Shown here one piece after another: positions 7,298 through 15,727 of a stretch of 31,996 nucleotides of DNA (within the stretch, counting starts at the first letter, position 1; every line of letters begins with the position of its first letter). The notes beneath the pieces were generated by a model. It was not told where the DNA came from and ran no database searches. It saw only the letters and a list, made by a program, of their open reading frames with translations. A program made the position numbers and the translations under genes. Source of the stretch: JACKFB01 sp041389525 (lineage in GTDB: Bacteria; Myxococcota_A; UBA9042; PHBI01; JACKFB01); the NCBI GenBank assembly GCA_041389525.1, contig JAWKRR010000076.1, positions 1 through 31,996 of the forward strand, in the 5' to 3' direction.

Positions 7298-7900
7298 ATG
7301 ACCCACGCCATCGAGAGCCGACCCCACCCGACGTACGCCGATATCGAGGCGCTCGCGCCGAACCTCATCGGCGAGATCCTCGGGGGCGAGCTCGTCGTGC
7401 GCCCGCGGCCCGCGGGGCCTCACGCCGTGGCCGCGTCGAACCTGGGCGCGGTCATCGGCAGCCGCTTCGCGCTCGGCCTCGGCGGCCCGGGCGGCTGGCA
7501 GATCATCGACGAGCCCGAGCTCAACCTCGGCGTCGATCCGCGCTTCGAGGTCGTCGTGCCCGATCTCGCCGGCTGGCGCCTCGAGGTGATGCCCGACCGC
7601 GTGGAGACCGCCCAGTTCCACACCGTGCCGCAATGGGTCTGCGAGGTGCTCTCGCCCGGCACGCGCCTGCGCGATCGCACGCTGAAGCTCGGCTTCTACG
7701 CCCGCGCAGGCGTCGAGCACCTGTGGTTCGTCGACCCGCTGGTCGAGAGCCTCGAAGTCTACGCGCTCGACGGCGGCCGTTGGGTCGTCATCGGCGTCTG
7801 GGGCGCCGATGACACCGTCGCCCCCCCACCGTTCGACGCCGTCCCGCTCCCCCTGAGCTGGCTCTGGGGCCGCCGCCCCGCCGAGCCGCCGCCCGCGTAG
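7298..7900 (+). CDS. Uma2 family (DUF820) PD-(D/E)XK-fold protein
   Basis: This 200-aa protein has the Uma2/DUF820 pattern. An N-terminal YADIEALAPNLIGEILGGELVVRP segment is followed by HAVAASNLGAVIGSRF and a central VVVPDLAGWRLE strand carrying the acidic PD motif. Next come WVCEVLSPGTRLRDRTLKLGFYARAGVEHLWFVDP with the conserved EVLSP, the RD..KL..YA helix and the WFVDP strand, and then SLEVYALDGGRW. The fold is that of restriction-endonuclease-like nucleases, but cellular roles and substrates are mostly unknown. The ATG at 7298 is preferred over upstream starts because it begins the conserved domain and sits right behind a -10 box. Members are abundant in cyanobacteria and myxobacteria. The C-terminus is Pro-rich and a 43-bp tandem repeat begins 50 nt downstream. 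Confidence 0.85.
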   Translation: MTHAIESRPHPTYADIEALAPNLIGEILGGELVVRPRPAGPHAVAASNLGAVIGSRFALGLGGPGGWQIIDEPELNLGVDPRFEVVVPDLAGWRLEVMPDRVETAQFHTVPQWVCEVLSPGTRLRDRTLKLGFYARAGVEHLWFVDPLVESLEVYALDGGRWVVIGVWGADDTVAPPPFDAVPLPLSWLWGRRPAEPPPA

Positions 7901-7950
7901 CCCGCGGAGTGGTCGGTGGTCTCGTGGGTGCCTCGGAGGCTCCGGTCGGG

Positions 7951-8122
7951 GCGGTTGACTGCTGGCGGGCGGGCCTCGGAGGGGCTTGGCGGCGCGGTTG
8001 ACTGGTCGGCGGCGGGCCTCGGCGGGGCTCGGCGGGGCGGTGGACTGGTTGCCGGTGGGCCTCGGAGGGGCGGGGCGGGGCGGTGGACTGGTCCGGCTTG
8101 GGCCTCGGAGGGGCTTGGGGCA
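7951..8122. repeat. 43-bp tandem repeat, four copies
   Basis: Copies start at 7951, 7994, 8037 and 8080, exactly 43 bp apart. Each begins GCGGTTGACTG or GCGGTGGACTGG and contains GGGCCTCGGAGGGGC or close variants. A degenerate partial copy precedes at about 7908. The copies abut without spacers, so this is a minisatellite and not a CRISPR. No reading frame through it looks like protein. Confidence 0.85.
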
Positions 8123-8183
8123 CCGGGCCGGTCGAGGCGGCGGTGGGGTCAGGGGGTGCGCTCGACCGGTCCGGTGGGGGACG

Positions 8184-9014
8184 TCAGGCGGTGGGGGGCT
8201 CGTCGGGCGCGTTGGAGGCCGGCGTGGTCGTGGGGTCGGCGGCCGGCGGCGCGTCGGGGTCGGGGAGGTCGAGGGTGGCGGGGTCGCCTCCGCCGCCTCG
8301 GGTGCGGCGCAGCTCTCGCAGGGCGTCGTTCTGCCGCGCGATCGGGCCGAGCAGCGCGTCGCGGGCCGCGATGTCGGTGTCGGTGTCGTCGGGGAAGCGG
8401 CCGAGGATGGTCGCGACGAGGGCCAGCAGGCGGCGCTGGCCCTTGGCGTTGGCGGCGCGGACCTCGTCGGCGGTGGGGCGCGGGTCCGGCGCGGGGTTGA
8501 GGATGGCGCCGTAGCCCGGGTTCAGCTCGGCGAGCTGGGCGACGAAGGGCGCGATCATCGAAGACTGGACGTCGGCGGCCCAGTCGCCCTCGAGCTTGGT
8601 CAGCAGGCTCTTCACCTCGCCATACTGCTCGACATAGGGCAGCGCGGTGACGCCGGTGACGCCCAGCGGGAAGACCCTCTTTCGCAATGCGGTGGCCTTC
8701 TGACCGCGCTCGCTCTCCTCACCGAAGACGCGCGCCACGTGCGCCAGCGTCTGGTCGATGGCCGTCAGGGCGTGGTCGATGCGGGCGTCCCGCTCGAGCG
8801 CGGTCTCCGCGTGCTGGGCCGCTCGCGGGGGCGCCCGGCGGGCACGCTCCAGCTCTAAGACCGCCTCGTCGGCCCGCACCGCGGCCGTCGCGCGCTCCGC
8901 TATCTCGGTCAGGCCGCGCGCCTCGGCGGCCTTCGCGCACTCGGTGCAGCCGAAGATGCGACGGCGGGTCGGGGTCACGAACAGGGTTACGAAGCTTTCC
9001 ACGGTGGTCGTCAT
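8184..9014 (-). CDS. Hypothetical protein with N-terminal Cys pair and Pro/Ala-rich tail (276 aa)
   Basis: I do not recognise the family. The start ATG 9014 has GAGGAGA 6 nt upstream. The N-terminus (VESFVTLFVTPTRRRIFGCTECAKAAEARGL) contains a CTEC motif. A long helical, Ala/Glu/Arg-rich middle follows (about residues 30-130), including a possible coiled coil and a stretch VFPLGVTGVTALPYVEQYGEVKSLLTKL. Residues about 245-276 are a disordered Pro/Asp/Thr tail. There is no signal peptide and no clear membrane segment, so the protein is probably cytoplasmic. It reads away from the integron side and towards the 43-bp repeat. Nothing in the sequence fixes a function. Confidence 0.65.
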   Translation of the reverse strand: MTTTVESFVTLFVTPTRRRIFGCTECAKAAEARGLTEIAERATAAVRADEAVLELERARRAPPRAAQHAETALERDARIDHALTAIDQTLAHVARVFGEESERGQKATALRKRVFPLGVTGVTALPYVEQYGEVKSLLTKLEGDWAADVQSSMIAPFVAQLAELNPGYGAILNPAPDPRPTADEVRAANAKGQRRLLALVATILGRFPDDTDTDIAARDALLGPIARQNDALRELRRTRGGGGDPATLDLPDPDAPPAADPTTTPASNAPDEPPTA

Positions 9015-9434
9015 GGCGAGTCTCCTCGATCGGTCCTCATGCTTTGTTTACGCGAGGGATGTGGTCAGGCGAAGTCACGGAAGCCCCATCTTAGCCGGCA
9101 TCTCGCGGTCGCACAACGGCCGCCGGGCGGCATTTGCGCCGAAGGGCGTGGGGGCCGCTAGATGGTCACGGTGAGCGCGTCGATACGGGGGTCGCCCGAC
9201 ACGTCGACGAGCACTCGCGCCGCGCGCACCGACGTCGCTTGCTTGCTCTCGAACGCGAAGGAATCAGGCGACGACACTTCGATTCGACCGGCAAACCGTC
9301 ACGCCGGTGCCTCAACCCGAACCGTCTGGATTGCCGCGCTGGAGTCCATGGCCGCTAAAGCGCCGGACGCCCGCTTTGGCGCGCAGCACGCAGGCGACGA
9401 CGCATCCTGACTCGGTCCGCCTCGTGTGGCCGGT
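9015..9434. other. Intergenic stretch with a possible gene remnant (9161-9298, minus)
   Basis: On the minus strand, 9298-9161 encodes an in-frame segment starting FAGRIEVSSPDSFAFESKQ and ending DPRIDALTVTI followed by TAG. Its codon usage fits the neighbours, but a stop lies just upstream and there is no start. It looks like the C-terminus of a broken gene. The rest (9015-9160 and 9299-9434) shows nothing I can identify. Confidence 0.3.
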
Positions 9435-9839
9435 CTATTCGCTCTCCGGGCAGAGGCAATCACCCGGCTGCCCTTCGTCGTCGCACGACGTCATCCCGAC
9501 GACGTTGTTGCCGCAGTCGCAGCCCAGCGACGTGTCCGGCGGGCAGGCGCCCTTTCGCGGCTCGGCCCCCGGACGCACGACCTGGCACCCGCAAATCGCG
9601 GTCCCGACCGGTCCGTCGTTCACGATGACGCAGACGCGGTCGCCGCCGATGCTGCACGATTGGCCTGCCGATTTCCCGACGCAGGACATCGCCGAGTAGC
9701 TGCCTTGGGAGTAGTCGATGCAGTCGCCGCCGGGCGCGGCCGAACCCTCGGAGCGCTCGCCCCTCGCGTCCTTGGCCCCGCACCCGAACGCCAACGCCAT
9801 CGCGACCAAGCAGAGAGATAGACGGATCGACACGCGCAT
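9435..9839 (-). CDS. Cysteine-rich lipoprotein (134 aa)
   Basis: The N-terminus MRVSIRLSLCLVAMALAFGC is a lipoprotein signal peptide with the lipid-modified Cys after ALAFG. The mature part is small, Gly/Ser-rich at first and then carries about ten more cysteines (GDCIDY, SCVGK, SCSIGG, VCVIV, CGCQ, ACPPDTSLGCDCGNN, SCDDEGQPGDCLCPESE), suggesting several disulfides and a surface or periplasmic location. The start at 9839 is chosen because the signal peptide begins there; longer frames add only low-complexity residues. I recognise no named domain. Such short Cys-rich lipoproteins are frequent in myxobacteria. The gene follows the HEAT protein gene on the same strand with a hairpin between them. 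Confidence 0.75.
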   Translation of the reverse strand: MRVSIRLSLCLVAMALAFGCGAKDARGERSEGSAAPGGDCIDYSQGSYSAMSCVGKSAGQSCSIGGDRVCVIVNDGPVGTAICGCQVVRPGAEPRKGACPPDTSLGCDCGNNVVGMTSCDDEGQPGDCLCPESE

Positions 9840-9951
9840 GGCTGAGACCTCCGGCGGCGCAGCGCCGCACGCCCCCGAGGACGCCGACGCCGTTGTGTAG
9901 CTAGGTGAGGCTCCGATCCCACCACGAGCCGCCGGCCCGGTCAAACGGTCC

Positions 9952-9982
9952 TCCGGCGGGCCGACTGTGCCAGCCCGCCGGA
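9952..9982 (-). terminator. Hairpin downstream of the HEAT-protein gene
   Basis: A perfect 10-bp stem, TCCGGCGGGC (9952-9961) with GCCCGCCGGA (9973-9982), has an 11-nt loop and lies 35 nt past the stop of the gene at 10017. The T run on the minus strand is short, so termination is likely but not certain. Confidence 0.5.
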
Positions 9983-10016
9983 AGTTTCGTGCGCGACCGC
10001 AGCGCCGCGCCCCGAC

Positions 10017-11351
10017 TCAGAGGCTGGTCGCAGCCACCAGGTCAGCCCACGCGCCCAGGGCCATCGCCTTGTCGTCCCCGTTCTGCTCGACCGCATAGAA
10101 GGCCTTCACGACCGGGATCAGCGACTTGTCCACGACAATGCGCCGCCCAGACGTGCTCTCCATCGTCCCGAAGGTCCCGCCAATCCCGCGCAGCGCCTGC
10201 CGCCGCACGCTCTCGTCGGAGTCATCGAGCAGCTCGCCCAGCGCCCGCACAGCCTTCGCGTCGCCAAGCTGCGCCCGCACGATGAGCGCGCGCACGTTGC
10301 CGCTCTTGTCCTCTTTGGCCAGCCGCCCCTGCTCTTTGCTCAGCCACGCGATGATCGCCGCCTGAATCTTCTTCCCGCTCGCGAACGCCAGCACCAGCAC
10401 CTGGTCGCGAAACCACCCGTTGTCCTTCAGGCGCTCCTGAATCTCCTTCAGCGCCTTCGGGCTGCCCAGCTCGGCCAGCGCCAACCGTGCCGCCACGAAG
10501 CTGTTGCCGCCCGCCGCCGCCTTCTCCTCGAGCAGCGGCTTCACCTTCGCGTTGCCCGCACCCAGGCGACCCAGCGCGACCAGCCCCTCGGCGCGCAGCT
10601 TGTCGATGTTGCGCAAGATCAGCGGCACCGCGTCGGTCTGGTTGCGGTCGACGAGATAGTTCACACAAGCCCGCGCGGTCCCCTCGTGCCGGTCCCCCAG
10701 CGCCTGCGTGCAGAACGGGACCGCCGCGTCGGAGCCCCACGCGGACAGCACCTGCAGCACGGCGTATCGGAACTCCAGCACCCCAGTCCCCGTCGGCAGC
10801 ACCGCGGCCAGCGCGCCCGCGGTCTCTTGCGCCCCCATCCGCCACAGCGCCTGCACCACATGCAGCTTGCCGTCGCCACCGATCTCATTGGCGATGGACG
10901 GCTCGATCAGCGCCGCCAACACGCCCGCACGGTCCTTCGCCCGCATGAAGCCAAGCCCTTGAAACCCAATGTACGACGAGTCGGCCGGCCCGATCCGGCA
11001 CTTCGACCACGAATCGTCCCCACCGCTGACGGCCAGGTCCGCGAAGAGCTCCGCGTGCTCAGCGCTCAGCCGCCCCTCGATGCCGTCAGCGCCGGTCGCG
11101 CAGCCGCGATGCGACTTCAAGCTCAGCAAGTCCGTCGCGCAGGCTTCGGCGATGGGCGCCCACACCCCCGCGGGCTTGCAGTCCCAGTACGGCATATCCG
11201 GTCGGTCGCACGAGACCGTCAGGTGCTTGCCGACCCGCGAATCCGTCTGGAACTCGCCACAATTCGCCGGCTTGGCCGCGTTCGCCACGCCACCCCACGC
11301 CACTCCAAACGCCGCGCACGCCGAGACCACTGTCGCCATCGAGAGGTTCAT
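10017..11351 (-). CDS. Exported HEAT-repeat protein (444 aa)
   Basis: MNLSMATVVSACAAFGVAWG followed by GVANAA is a cleavable signal peptide. The mature N-terminus has cysteine-bearing segments (NCGEFQTD, SCDRPDMPYWDCKPAGVW). From about residue 130 the protein consists of helical repeats of HEAT type, such as KLHVVQALWRMGAQETAGAL, GVLEFRYAVLQVLSAWG, RAEGLVALGRLG and DESVRRQALRGIGG, which form an alpha-solenoid for protein binding. No catalytic motif is visible. The start at 11351 has GGAG 8 nt upstream; the open frame continues to 11579 but only as low-complexity sequence. It probably acts in the periplasm or outer envelope as a scaffold or binding protein. Upstream (11352-11635) I see only a 14-bp GCGGCCGCGGCCGC palindrome. 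Confidence 0.75.
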   Translation of the reverse strand: MNLSMATVVSACAAFGVAWGGVANAAKPANCGEFQTDSRVGKHLTVSCDRPDMPYWDCKPAGVWAPIAEACATDLLSLKSHRGCATGADGIEGRLSAEHAELFADLAVSGGDDSWSKCRIGPADSSYIGFQGLGFMRAKDRAGVLAALIEPSIANEIGGDGKLHVVQALWRMGAQETAGALAAVLPTGTGVLEFRYAVLQVLSAWGSDAAVPFCTQALGDRHEGTARACVNYLVDRNQTDAVPLILRNIDKLRAEGLVALGRLGAGNAKVKPLLEEKAAAGGNSFVAARLALAELGSPKALKEIQERLKDNGWFRDQVLVLAFASGKKIQAAIIAWLSKEQGRLAKEDKSGNVRALIVRAQLGDAKAVRALGELLDDSDESVRRQALRGIGGTFGTMESTSGRRIVVDKSLIPVVKAFYAVEQNGDDKAMALGAWADLVAATSL

Positions 11352-11635
11352 ACCGCCGCTCCGTGTCATGCAGAGACGGAGGCCCCGCCGGTCAGTCGGT
11401 CCCACGCCCGCCGCACCACGCCGCGAGTCGCCGCCCCCCCTCCAGCACCACCGGGCCCCCTGAACGCGCAGAGTGGCGAGCGCCACGCTGCGTCCAGGAC
11501 GGTAGCCCTCCGCGCGCCCGACTCCACGCACCAGTGTTTTGGGGGGTGGAGCGGCCGCGGCCGCCACAAGCGCGCGCAAGAACCGGCGCGCCGGGCCGAG
11601 CGCCGCGCCGCGATGAACAGCACCTGCCCCGGGCG

Positions 11636-12250
11636 CTACTTACCCTTCGCGCCGGTCCCCTTCTTGCGCGTGTAGGTAATCTCAAACGCCTTGTACGTCT
11701 CGCCGGCGTGCAGGTCGTACATCGTGAAAACGTGCTTGTCGGGGCTCTCGATGACCGTCGTCATCCGCACCATGCGGCCGTAGACGCCCATCATCGGCTC
11801 GTCCATCTCGCCGTACATCGTCAGCACCTTGCCCGACGGGTCCATCGAGCCCTTCGACGACGCGATGTGCGTCGCCATGCTGTCGATCCAGCTCCCCTCG
11901 TACACCTTCCGCATGTTGTTGTAGCCCAGCAGCGACTCGCCCTCGAAGGGCTGGCCCATCATCTGCCCCTTCACGACCTCGCGCAGGAAGCGACCGCCCA
12001 GGATCCACGTTGTCACTGCGGTCCCGCGCGATTCCGTCGCCGGCGCGTCCGGCCCACCCATCCACAGCTTGGTCACCGTGTCCCACGTCCCCACCAAGGG
12101 CTCCAGCGCCTTGTGCCCGTCCCCGGGCGCGGACAGCTTCAGCCACTCGGCCATGCCGGCCTCGTGGTCGTGGTCGGGCGTCTCACCGGCCCACGCGGGC
12201 GCGGCGATCAGCAACAGAGCGAGCAGCCACAGGGAATTGCGGCGGACCAT
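11636..12250 (-). CDS. Exported DUF1579 domain protein (204 aa)
   Basis: The start at 12250 has GGAGG 5 nt upstream and begins a signal peptide (MVRRNSLWLLALLLIAAPAWA). The mature part opens with a His/Asp-rich stretch (PDHDHEAGMAEW) and then has the DUF1579 pattern: HKALEPLVGTWDTVTKLWMGG, the TTWILGGRFLREVVKGQMMGQPFEGESLLGY region and GYNNMRKVYEGSWIDSMATH. A beta-rich barrel-like body ends in FEITYTRKKGTGAKGK. The family resembles lipocalin-like THAP4/nitrobindin folds and has no established function. It is divergent from the rhomboid gene, whose ATG lies 123 nt away, so the two share an upstream region. Confidence 0.8.
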   Translation of the reverse strand: MVRRNSLWLLALLLIAAPAWAGETPDHDHEAGMAEWLKLSAPGDGHKALEPLVGTWDTVTKLWMGGPDAPATESRGTAVTTWILGGRFLREVVKGQMMGQPFEGESLLGYNNMRKVYEGSWIDSMATHIASSKGSMDPSGKVLTMYGEMDEPMMGVYGRMVRMTTVIESPDKHVFTMYDLHAGETYKAFEITYTRKKGTGAKGK

Positions 12251-12334
12251 GGCGGCCTCCTTCAGGTTGTGGGGAGGCCCCGATTGTGACGCCCGCCGCC
12301 CAACCTCGCAACCGCGCGCCGCCGTCCCCCGCCC

Positions 12335-12363
12335 TTGCGCGACCGCCCCGCCCCGCGTAGCGT
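12335..12363 (+). promoter_or_regulatory. Candidate promoter of the rhomboid gene
   Basis: TTGCGC (12335-12340), a 17-nt spacer, then TAGCGT (12358-12363), ends 9 nt before the ATG at 12373. There is no Shine-Dalgarno sequence, which suggests a leaderless or near-leaderless mRNA. Confidence 0.4.
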
Positions 12364-12372
12364 CCGCGGCCG

Positions 12373-13962
12373 ATGGAGCTTGATCCACTGCTCATGTGGT
12401 TTGTCGGGGCCTCGTCCGCGCTCGGGCTGGGCTCCATGCTGGTCCGCCACGGGCGGGCTTACCCGGGCTGGCTCTTCGTCCACGCGCTGACCCTCGCCGT
12501 CCTCGGCCTCGCCTGGCTCACCATCCCCGGCCGCGCGGGCCTCATCGCCACCGTGGTCTTCGTCCCCCTGGTCCTCGCCCCCTCGCTCGCCAACCGCGTC
12601 GCCGCCCGCCTCGTCGCCCGCCGCCGCTTCGGCCCCGCCCGCCGCGTCTCCCAGCTCGCCGCCATCCTCCACCCCTTCGACGGCTGGCCCGCCGTCCCCG
12701 AGCTCCTGCGCGCCCAGCACTACCTCGAGGCCGGCCGCCGCGACGACGCCCGCGACCTCCTCACCGCCCTCGCCCACGGCTCCGGCCGCCCCGCCCGCGA
12801 AGCCTGGCTGCTCCTCCTCCGCATGGACACCCGCTGGGACGACGTCCTCCACTGGGTCGACACCGCCCCCAAGTCCGCCCGCCTCCTCCACGAACCCGAG
12901 GTCGCCTCCAACTACGCCCGCGCCCTCGGCGAGCTCGGCCAGCCCGCCCGCCTCGCCGAATTCCACGCCGAGTTCATCGAACCCGCCGGCCGCAAACACG
13001 GCCCCCGCTGGCTGGCCCTCAACCGCCTCATTTACGCAGCATTCTCCGGGCAAATCGACGCCATCGACGCCCTCCTCCAGAGCCCCTGGCTCGAGCTCAC
13101 CCCGAACCTCGCCGCCTTCTGGCGCGGCACAGCCCTCCAGGCCGCCGGCGACCTCGAGTCCGCCCAGGCGCTGCTGGTCCCCCTCGCCATCGGCCGGGAC
13201 CCCCTCGTCGCCGGCCCCGCCCGCCGCCGCCTCGCCACCCCAGTGGTCCCCTTCGACCTCGCCGCCCACGGCGTCAGCCCGCTCACCGCCACCATCGAGG
13301 CCACCGACGGCCCCGCCCACGCCCAGAACACCCTCGCCGCCCCCGGCCGCGGCCCCTTCCCCCGCGTCACCGCCACCCTCATCGCCCTCAACTGCGCCGT
13401 CTTCGCCCTCGAGATCCCCGGCGGCACCATGGACGCCGCCAACCTCGTCAGCCTCGGGGCCCTCGTCGCCCCCGCCCAGTACCTCGAAGGCGAGTGGTGG
13501 CGCGTCGTCACCTCCGCCTTCCTCCACGCCGGCACCCTTCACCTCTCCCTCAACATGTTCGGCCTGTGGATCTTCGGCCGCTTCGTCGAAGCCGTCATGG
13601 GCCACCGCCGCACCGCCATCCTCTACGCCGTCTGCGCCCCGGGCTCCATGGCCCTCATCACCCTGCTCACCCCCGCCTCCGAAGCCCCCTACCCGGTCGT
13701 CGGCGCGTCCGGCGGCATCATGGCCCTCTTCGGAGCCATCGCCGCCATCATGTTCATCCGCTGGCGCACCCACCGCACCCTCGGCGCCCGCCGCGAGCTC
13801 CTCTTCCTCGGCGCCATGTTCCTGGCCTCCACCGCCTTCGACCTCGCCACCCCCGAGGTCAGCTTCCTCGGCCACGCCAGCGGCGCCGCCCTCGGCCTCG
13901 TCTTCGGCGCCTTCCTCGCCCCCCGAGCCCCCGCCAAGACGGCCCCCCGAGCCTCCAGATGA
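12373..13962 (+). CDS. Rhomboid-family intramembrane serine protease with N-terminal helical-repeat domain (529 aa)
   Basis: Rhomboids cut transmembrane segments inside the bilayer using a Ser-His dyad. The C-terminal half has the hallmarks: WWRVVTSAFLHAGTLHLSLNMFGLW from about residue 375, VVGASGGIMALFG with the catalytic Ser at about 446, and FLGHASGAALGLVFG with the catalytic His at about 500, along with about six hydrophobic segments. The N-terminus has two or three membrane segments (LMWFVGASSALGLG, LFVHALTLAVLGLAWL, LIATVVFVPLVLAP). A soluble helical region of about 200 residues with TPR-like character follows (RAQHYLEAGRRDDARDLL, NYARALGELGQPARLAEFH). This added domain probably recruits substrates or partners. 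The stop overlaps the ATG of the next gene (ATGA), so the two are an operon. Confidence 0.9.
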   Translation: MELDPLLMWFVGASSALGLGSMLVRHGRAYPGWLFVHALTLAVLGLAWLTIPGRAGLIATVVFVPLVLAPSLANRVAARLVARRRFGPARRVSQLAAILHPFDGWPAVPELLRAQHYLEAGRRDDARDLLTALAHGSGRPAREAWLLLLRMDTRWDDVLHWVDTAPKSARLLHEPEVASNYARALGELGQPARLAEFHAEFIEPAGRKHGPRWLALNRLIYAAFSGQIDAIDALLQSPWLELTPNLAAFWRGTALQAAGDLESAQALLVPLAIGRDPLVAGPARRRLATPVVPFDLAAHGVSPLTATIEATDGPAHAQNTLAAPGRGPFPRVTATLIALNCAVFALEIPGGTMDAANLVSLGALVAPAQYLEGEWWRVVTSAFLHAGTLHLSLNMFGLWIFGRFVEAVMGHRRTAILYAVCAPGSMALITLLTPASEAPYPVVGASGGIMALFGAIAAIMFIRWRTHRTLGARRELLFLGAMFLASTAFDLATPEVSFLGHASGAALGLVFGAFLAPRAPAKTAPRASR

Positions 13963-14963
13963 CCAGGCTTTTCCTACTCGTTTTGGTCCTCGCCAGCGCC
14001 GCCCCCGCCGCCCACGCGATGCGCCCGCCGCGCCCCCCGACGCCGCTCTATCCCCCCGGGCTGAACACCCCTCAGAGCGCCCTCTCCGACACCTGGACCC
14101 TCACCTGCCAGAGCCGCACCGCCAGCCACTGCAAGGTCCACGGCCTCTTCGTCTTCGCGCGGCCCACCGCCGCCCCAGCCCGCCTCCAGCTCGGCAACGC
14201 GGGCGTGCTCACCATCGACCGCGTCCTCCTCGACGGCGCCCCAGTCCAAGCCGACCAGGACGGGACCCTGCCGATCGAACCCGGCGAAAACCCAGTCACC
14301 GTCGAGCTGTTCGCCGCGGTCCCCATCCTCGGAGCCTCGGACTCGGCCTACGTCATCCCCGCCATCCACGCCCGCCACCTCGCCGCCCACGTCGGCCGAA
14401 ACCGCTCGCACTTCGCCTACGCGGTCCACACCGCCGACGCCGCCAGCCAACACCCCAGCGCCTACACCCACGACGTCCAAGTCGAGACCGCCGGCGGCCT
14501 CCGCGCCCACACCGCCCGCCACACCGCCCCCCGGGACGACGGCGCGGCTGAGTCCACCGAGGTCACCCTCACCCACCCCGGCTCCCGCGCCCACTTCGGC
14601 GGCCCCATGCTCGGCCTCGGCGGCTCCACCGGCCACAACGCCCACTTCCGCATGCGCACCGGCCTCGAGATGGGCTGGTCCACCTGGGGCCTCGCCAGCC
14701 TCGCCTTCGACACCGACTTCCGCAGCTCCCACGTCCTGGCGCCCCAAGTCGAGTTCTCGACACCGTCGCTCCTCTACATCCCGCTCTCCCTCACGGCCGG
14801 GGCTGGGCTGCCAGTTCAGCTAGGCGACGACAAGCGAATCGGAGCCCGGTTCAACGTCGGCCTCCACTTCCTGGTCCTCGGCCTCGTCACCAGCTTCGAC
14901 CTCTGGCCCGGCCGTCCGACCGTGACGAGACGGTCATGGCCCTTTTCACGCTGTGATAGGTGA
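13959..14963 (+). CDS. Exported protein of unknown function, co-translated with the rhomboid (334 aa)
   Basis: The ATG overlaps the rhomboid stop by 4 nt. MTRLFLLVLVLASAAPAAHA is a signal peptide. A Pro-rich stretch follows and then a beta-rich segment with two cysteines (TLTCQSRTASHCKVHG). The C-terminal part (GGPMLGLGGSTG, FRMRTGLEMGWSTWGLASLAFDTDF, LAPQVEFSTPSLLYIPLSLTAGAGLPVQLG, FNVGLHFLVLGLVTSFDLWPG) has alternating hydrophobic strands and Gly/aromatic residues, like an outer-membrane beta-barrel or barrel half. I recognise no named family. The last few residues, after about position 320, are Arg/Ser-rich and lead straight into a repeat block, so the natural end may have been altered. 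The operon suggests a functional link with the protease, possibly as substrate or partner; this is inference. Confidence 0.7.
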   Translation: MTRLFLLVLVLASAAPAAHAMRPPRPPTPLYPPGLNTPQSALSDTWTLTCQSRTASHCKVHGLFVFARPTAAPARLQLGNAGVLTIDRVLLDGAPVQADQDGTLPIEPGENPVTVELFAAVPILGASDSAYVIPAIHARHLAAHVGRNRSHFAYAVHTADAASQHPSAYTHDVQVETAGGLRAHTARHTAPRDDGAAESTEVTLTHPGSRAHFGGPMLGLGGSTGHNAHFRMRTGLEMGWSTWGLASLAFDTDFRSSHVLAPQVEFSTPSLLYIPLSLTAGAGLPVQLGDDKRIGARFNVGLHFLVLGLVTSFDLWPGRPTVTRRSWPFSRCDR

Positions 14964-14996
14964 GCCGGGGTGGCGCGTTCCCGCCAGGTCCCATCC

Positions 14997-15665
14997 ACCC
15001 GAGATCCCTCGATTCCGGCAGGACTCGTCTCACGATTGCGGAGTCGTCGTTGCGCTGAGACGCCAAGGCGCCAAGAGCGCATCCTTGGCGTCTTGGCGCC
15101 TTGGCGCGAAACTTTCGGTTCTTGGCTCCGCCAGGTTGAGTGCGTGCGAGCCCGCAATTTACCCGAGATCCCGCTCGATTCCGGCAGGACTTGTCTCGCG
15201 CCTTTGCGAGTCGCTTTGTTCGCGCCAAGACTAAGGCGCCAAGAGCGCGTCCTTGGCGTCTTGGCGCCTTGGCGCGAAACTCTTGGTTCTGGCTCCGCCA
15301 GGTTGAGTGCGTGCGAGCCCGCAATTTACCCGAGATCCCGCTCGATTCCGGCAGGAGTCGTCTCACGTTTGCGGAGTCGCTTTGGTTCGCGCCAAGACGC
15401 CAAGGCGCCAAGAGCGCGTCCTTGGCGTCTTGGCGCCTTGGCGCGAAACTCTTCGTTCTGGCTCCGCCAGGTTGAGTGCGTGCGAGCCCGAAATTTACCC
15501 GAAATCCCGCTCGATTACCGCAGGACTCGTCTCGCGTTTGCGGAGTCGCTTTGGTTCGCGCCAAGACGCAAAGGCGCCAAGAGCGCATCCTTGGCGTCTT
15601 GGCGCCTTGGCGCGAAACTTTCGGTTCTAGCTCCGCCAGGTTGAGTGCGTGCGAGGCCGCAATTT
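14997..15665. repeat. Four tandem repeats of 164-169 bp with CGCCAAG palindromes
   Basis: Copies begin at 14997, 15161, 15328 and 15497, with a partial start at 15666. Each has ACCCGAGATCCC, GATTCCGGCAGGA, GCGGAGTCG, then a large imperfect hairpin made of direct and inverted CGCCAAG units (GCGCCAAGACGCCAAGGCGC then TTGGCGTCTTGGCGCC), then TTCTGGCTCCGCCAGGTTGA and GTGCGTGCGAG. The whole 14964-15727 gap is taken up by this block and its flanks. Open frames across it on both strands are products of the repeat, not genes. Confidence 0.9.
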
Positions 15666-15727
15666 ACCCGAAGTGCGGGTCCGACTGGTGATTCCGACCG
15701 GGAAGTCCGACCGGGTGGTCTGACCGA

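Noticed and set aside
7951..8122. CRISPR array
   Set aside because: The 43-bp units abut with no unique spacers and there are no cas genes.
12262..14963. Very long Arg/Pro- or Gly/Glu-rich frames overlapping the rhomboid gene
   Set aside because: They arise from high third-position GC in the real genes and have no domain; only the in-frame part from 13959 is accepted.
14887..15691. Several open frames of 70-233 codons on both strands in the repeat block
   Set aside because: They are translations of the tandem repeat (recurring RAKAPRRQ and WRLGAKL segments) and have no ribosome binding sites.
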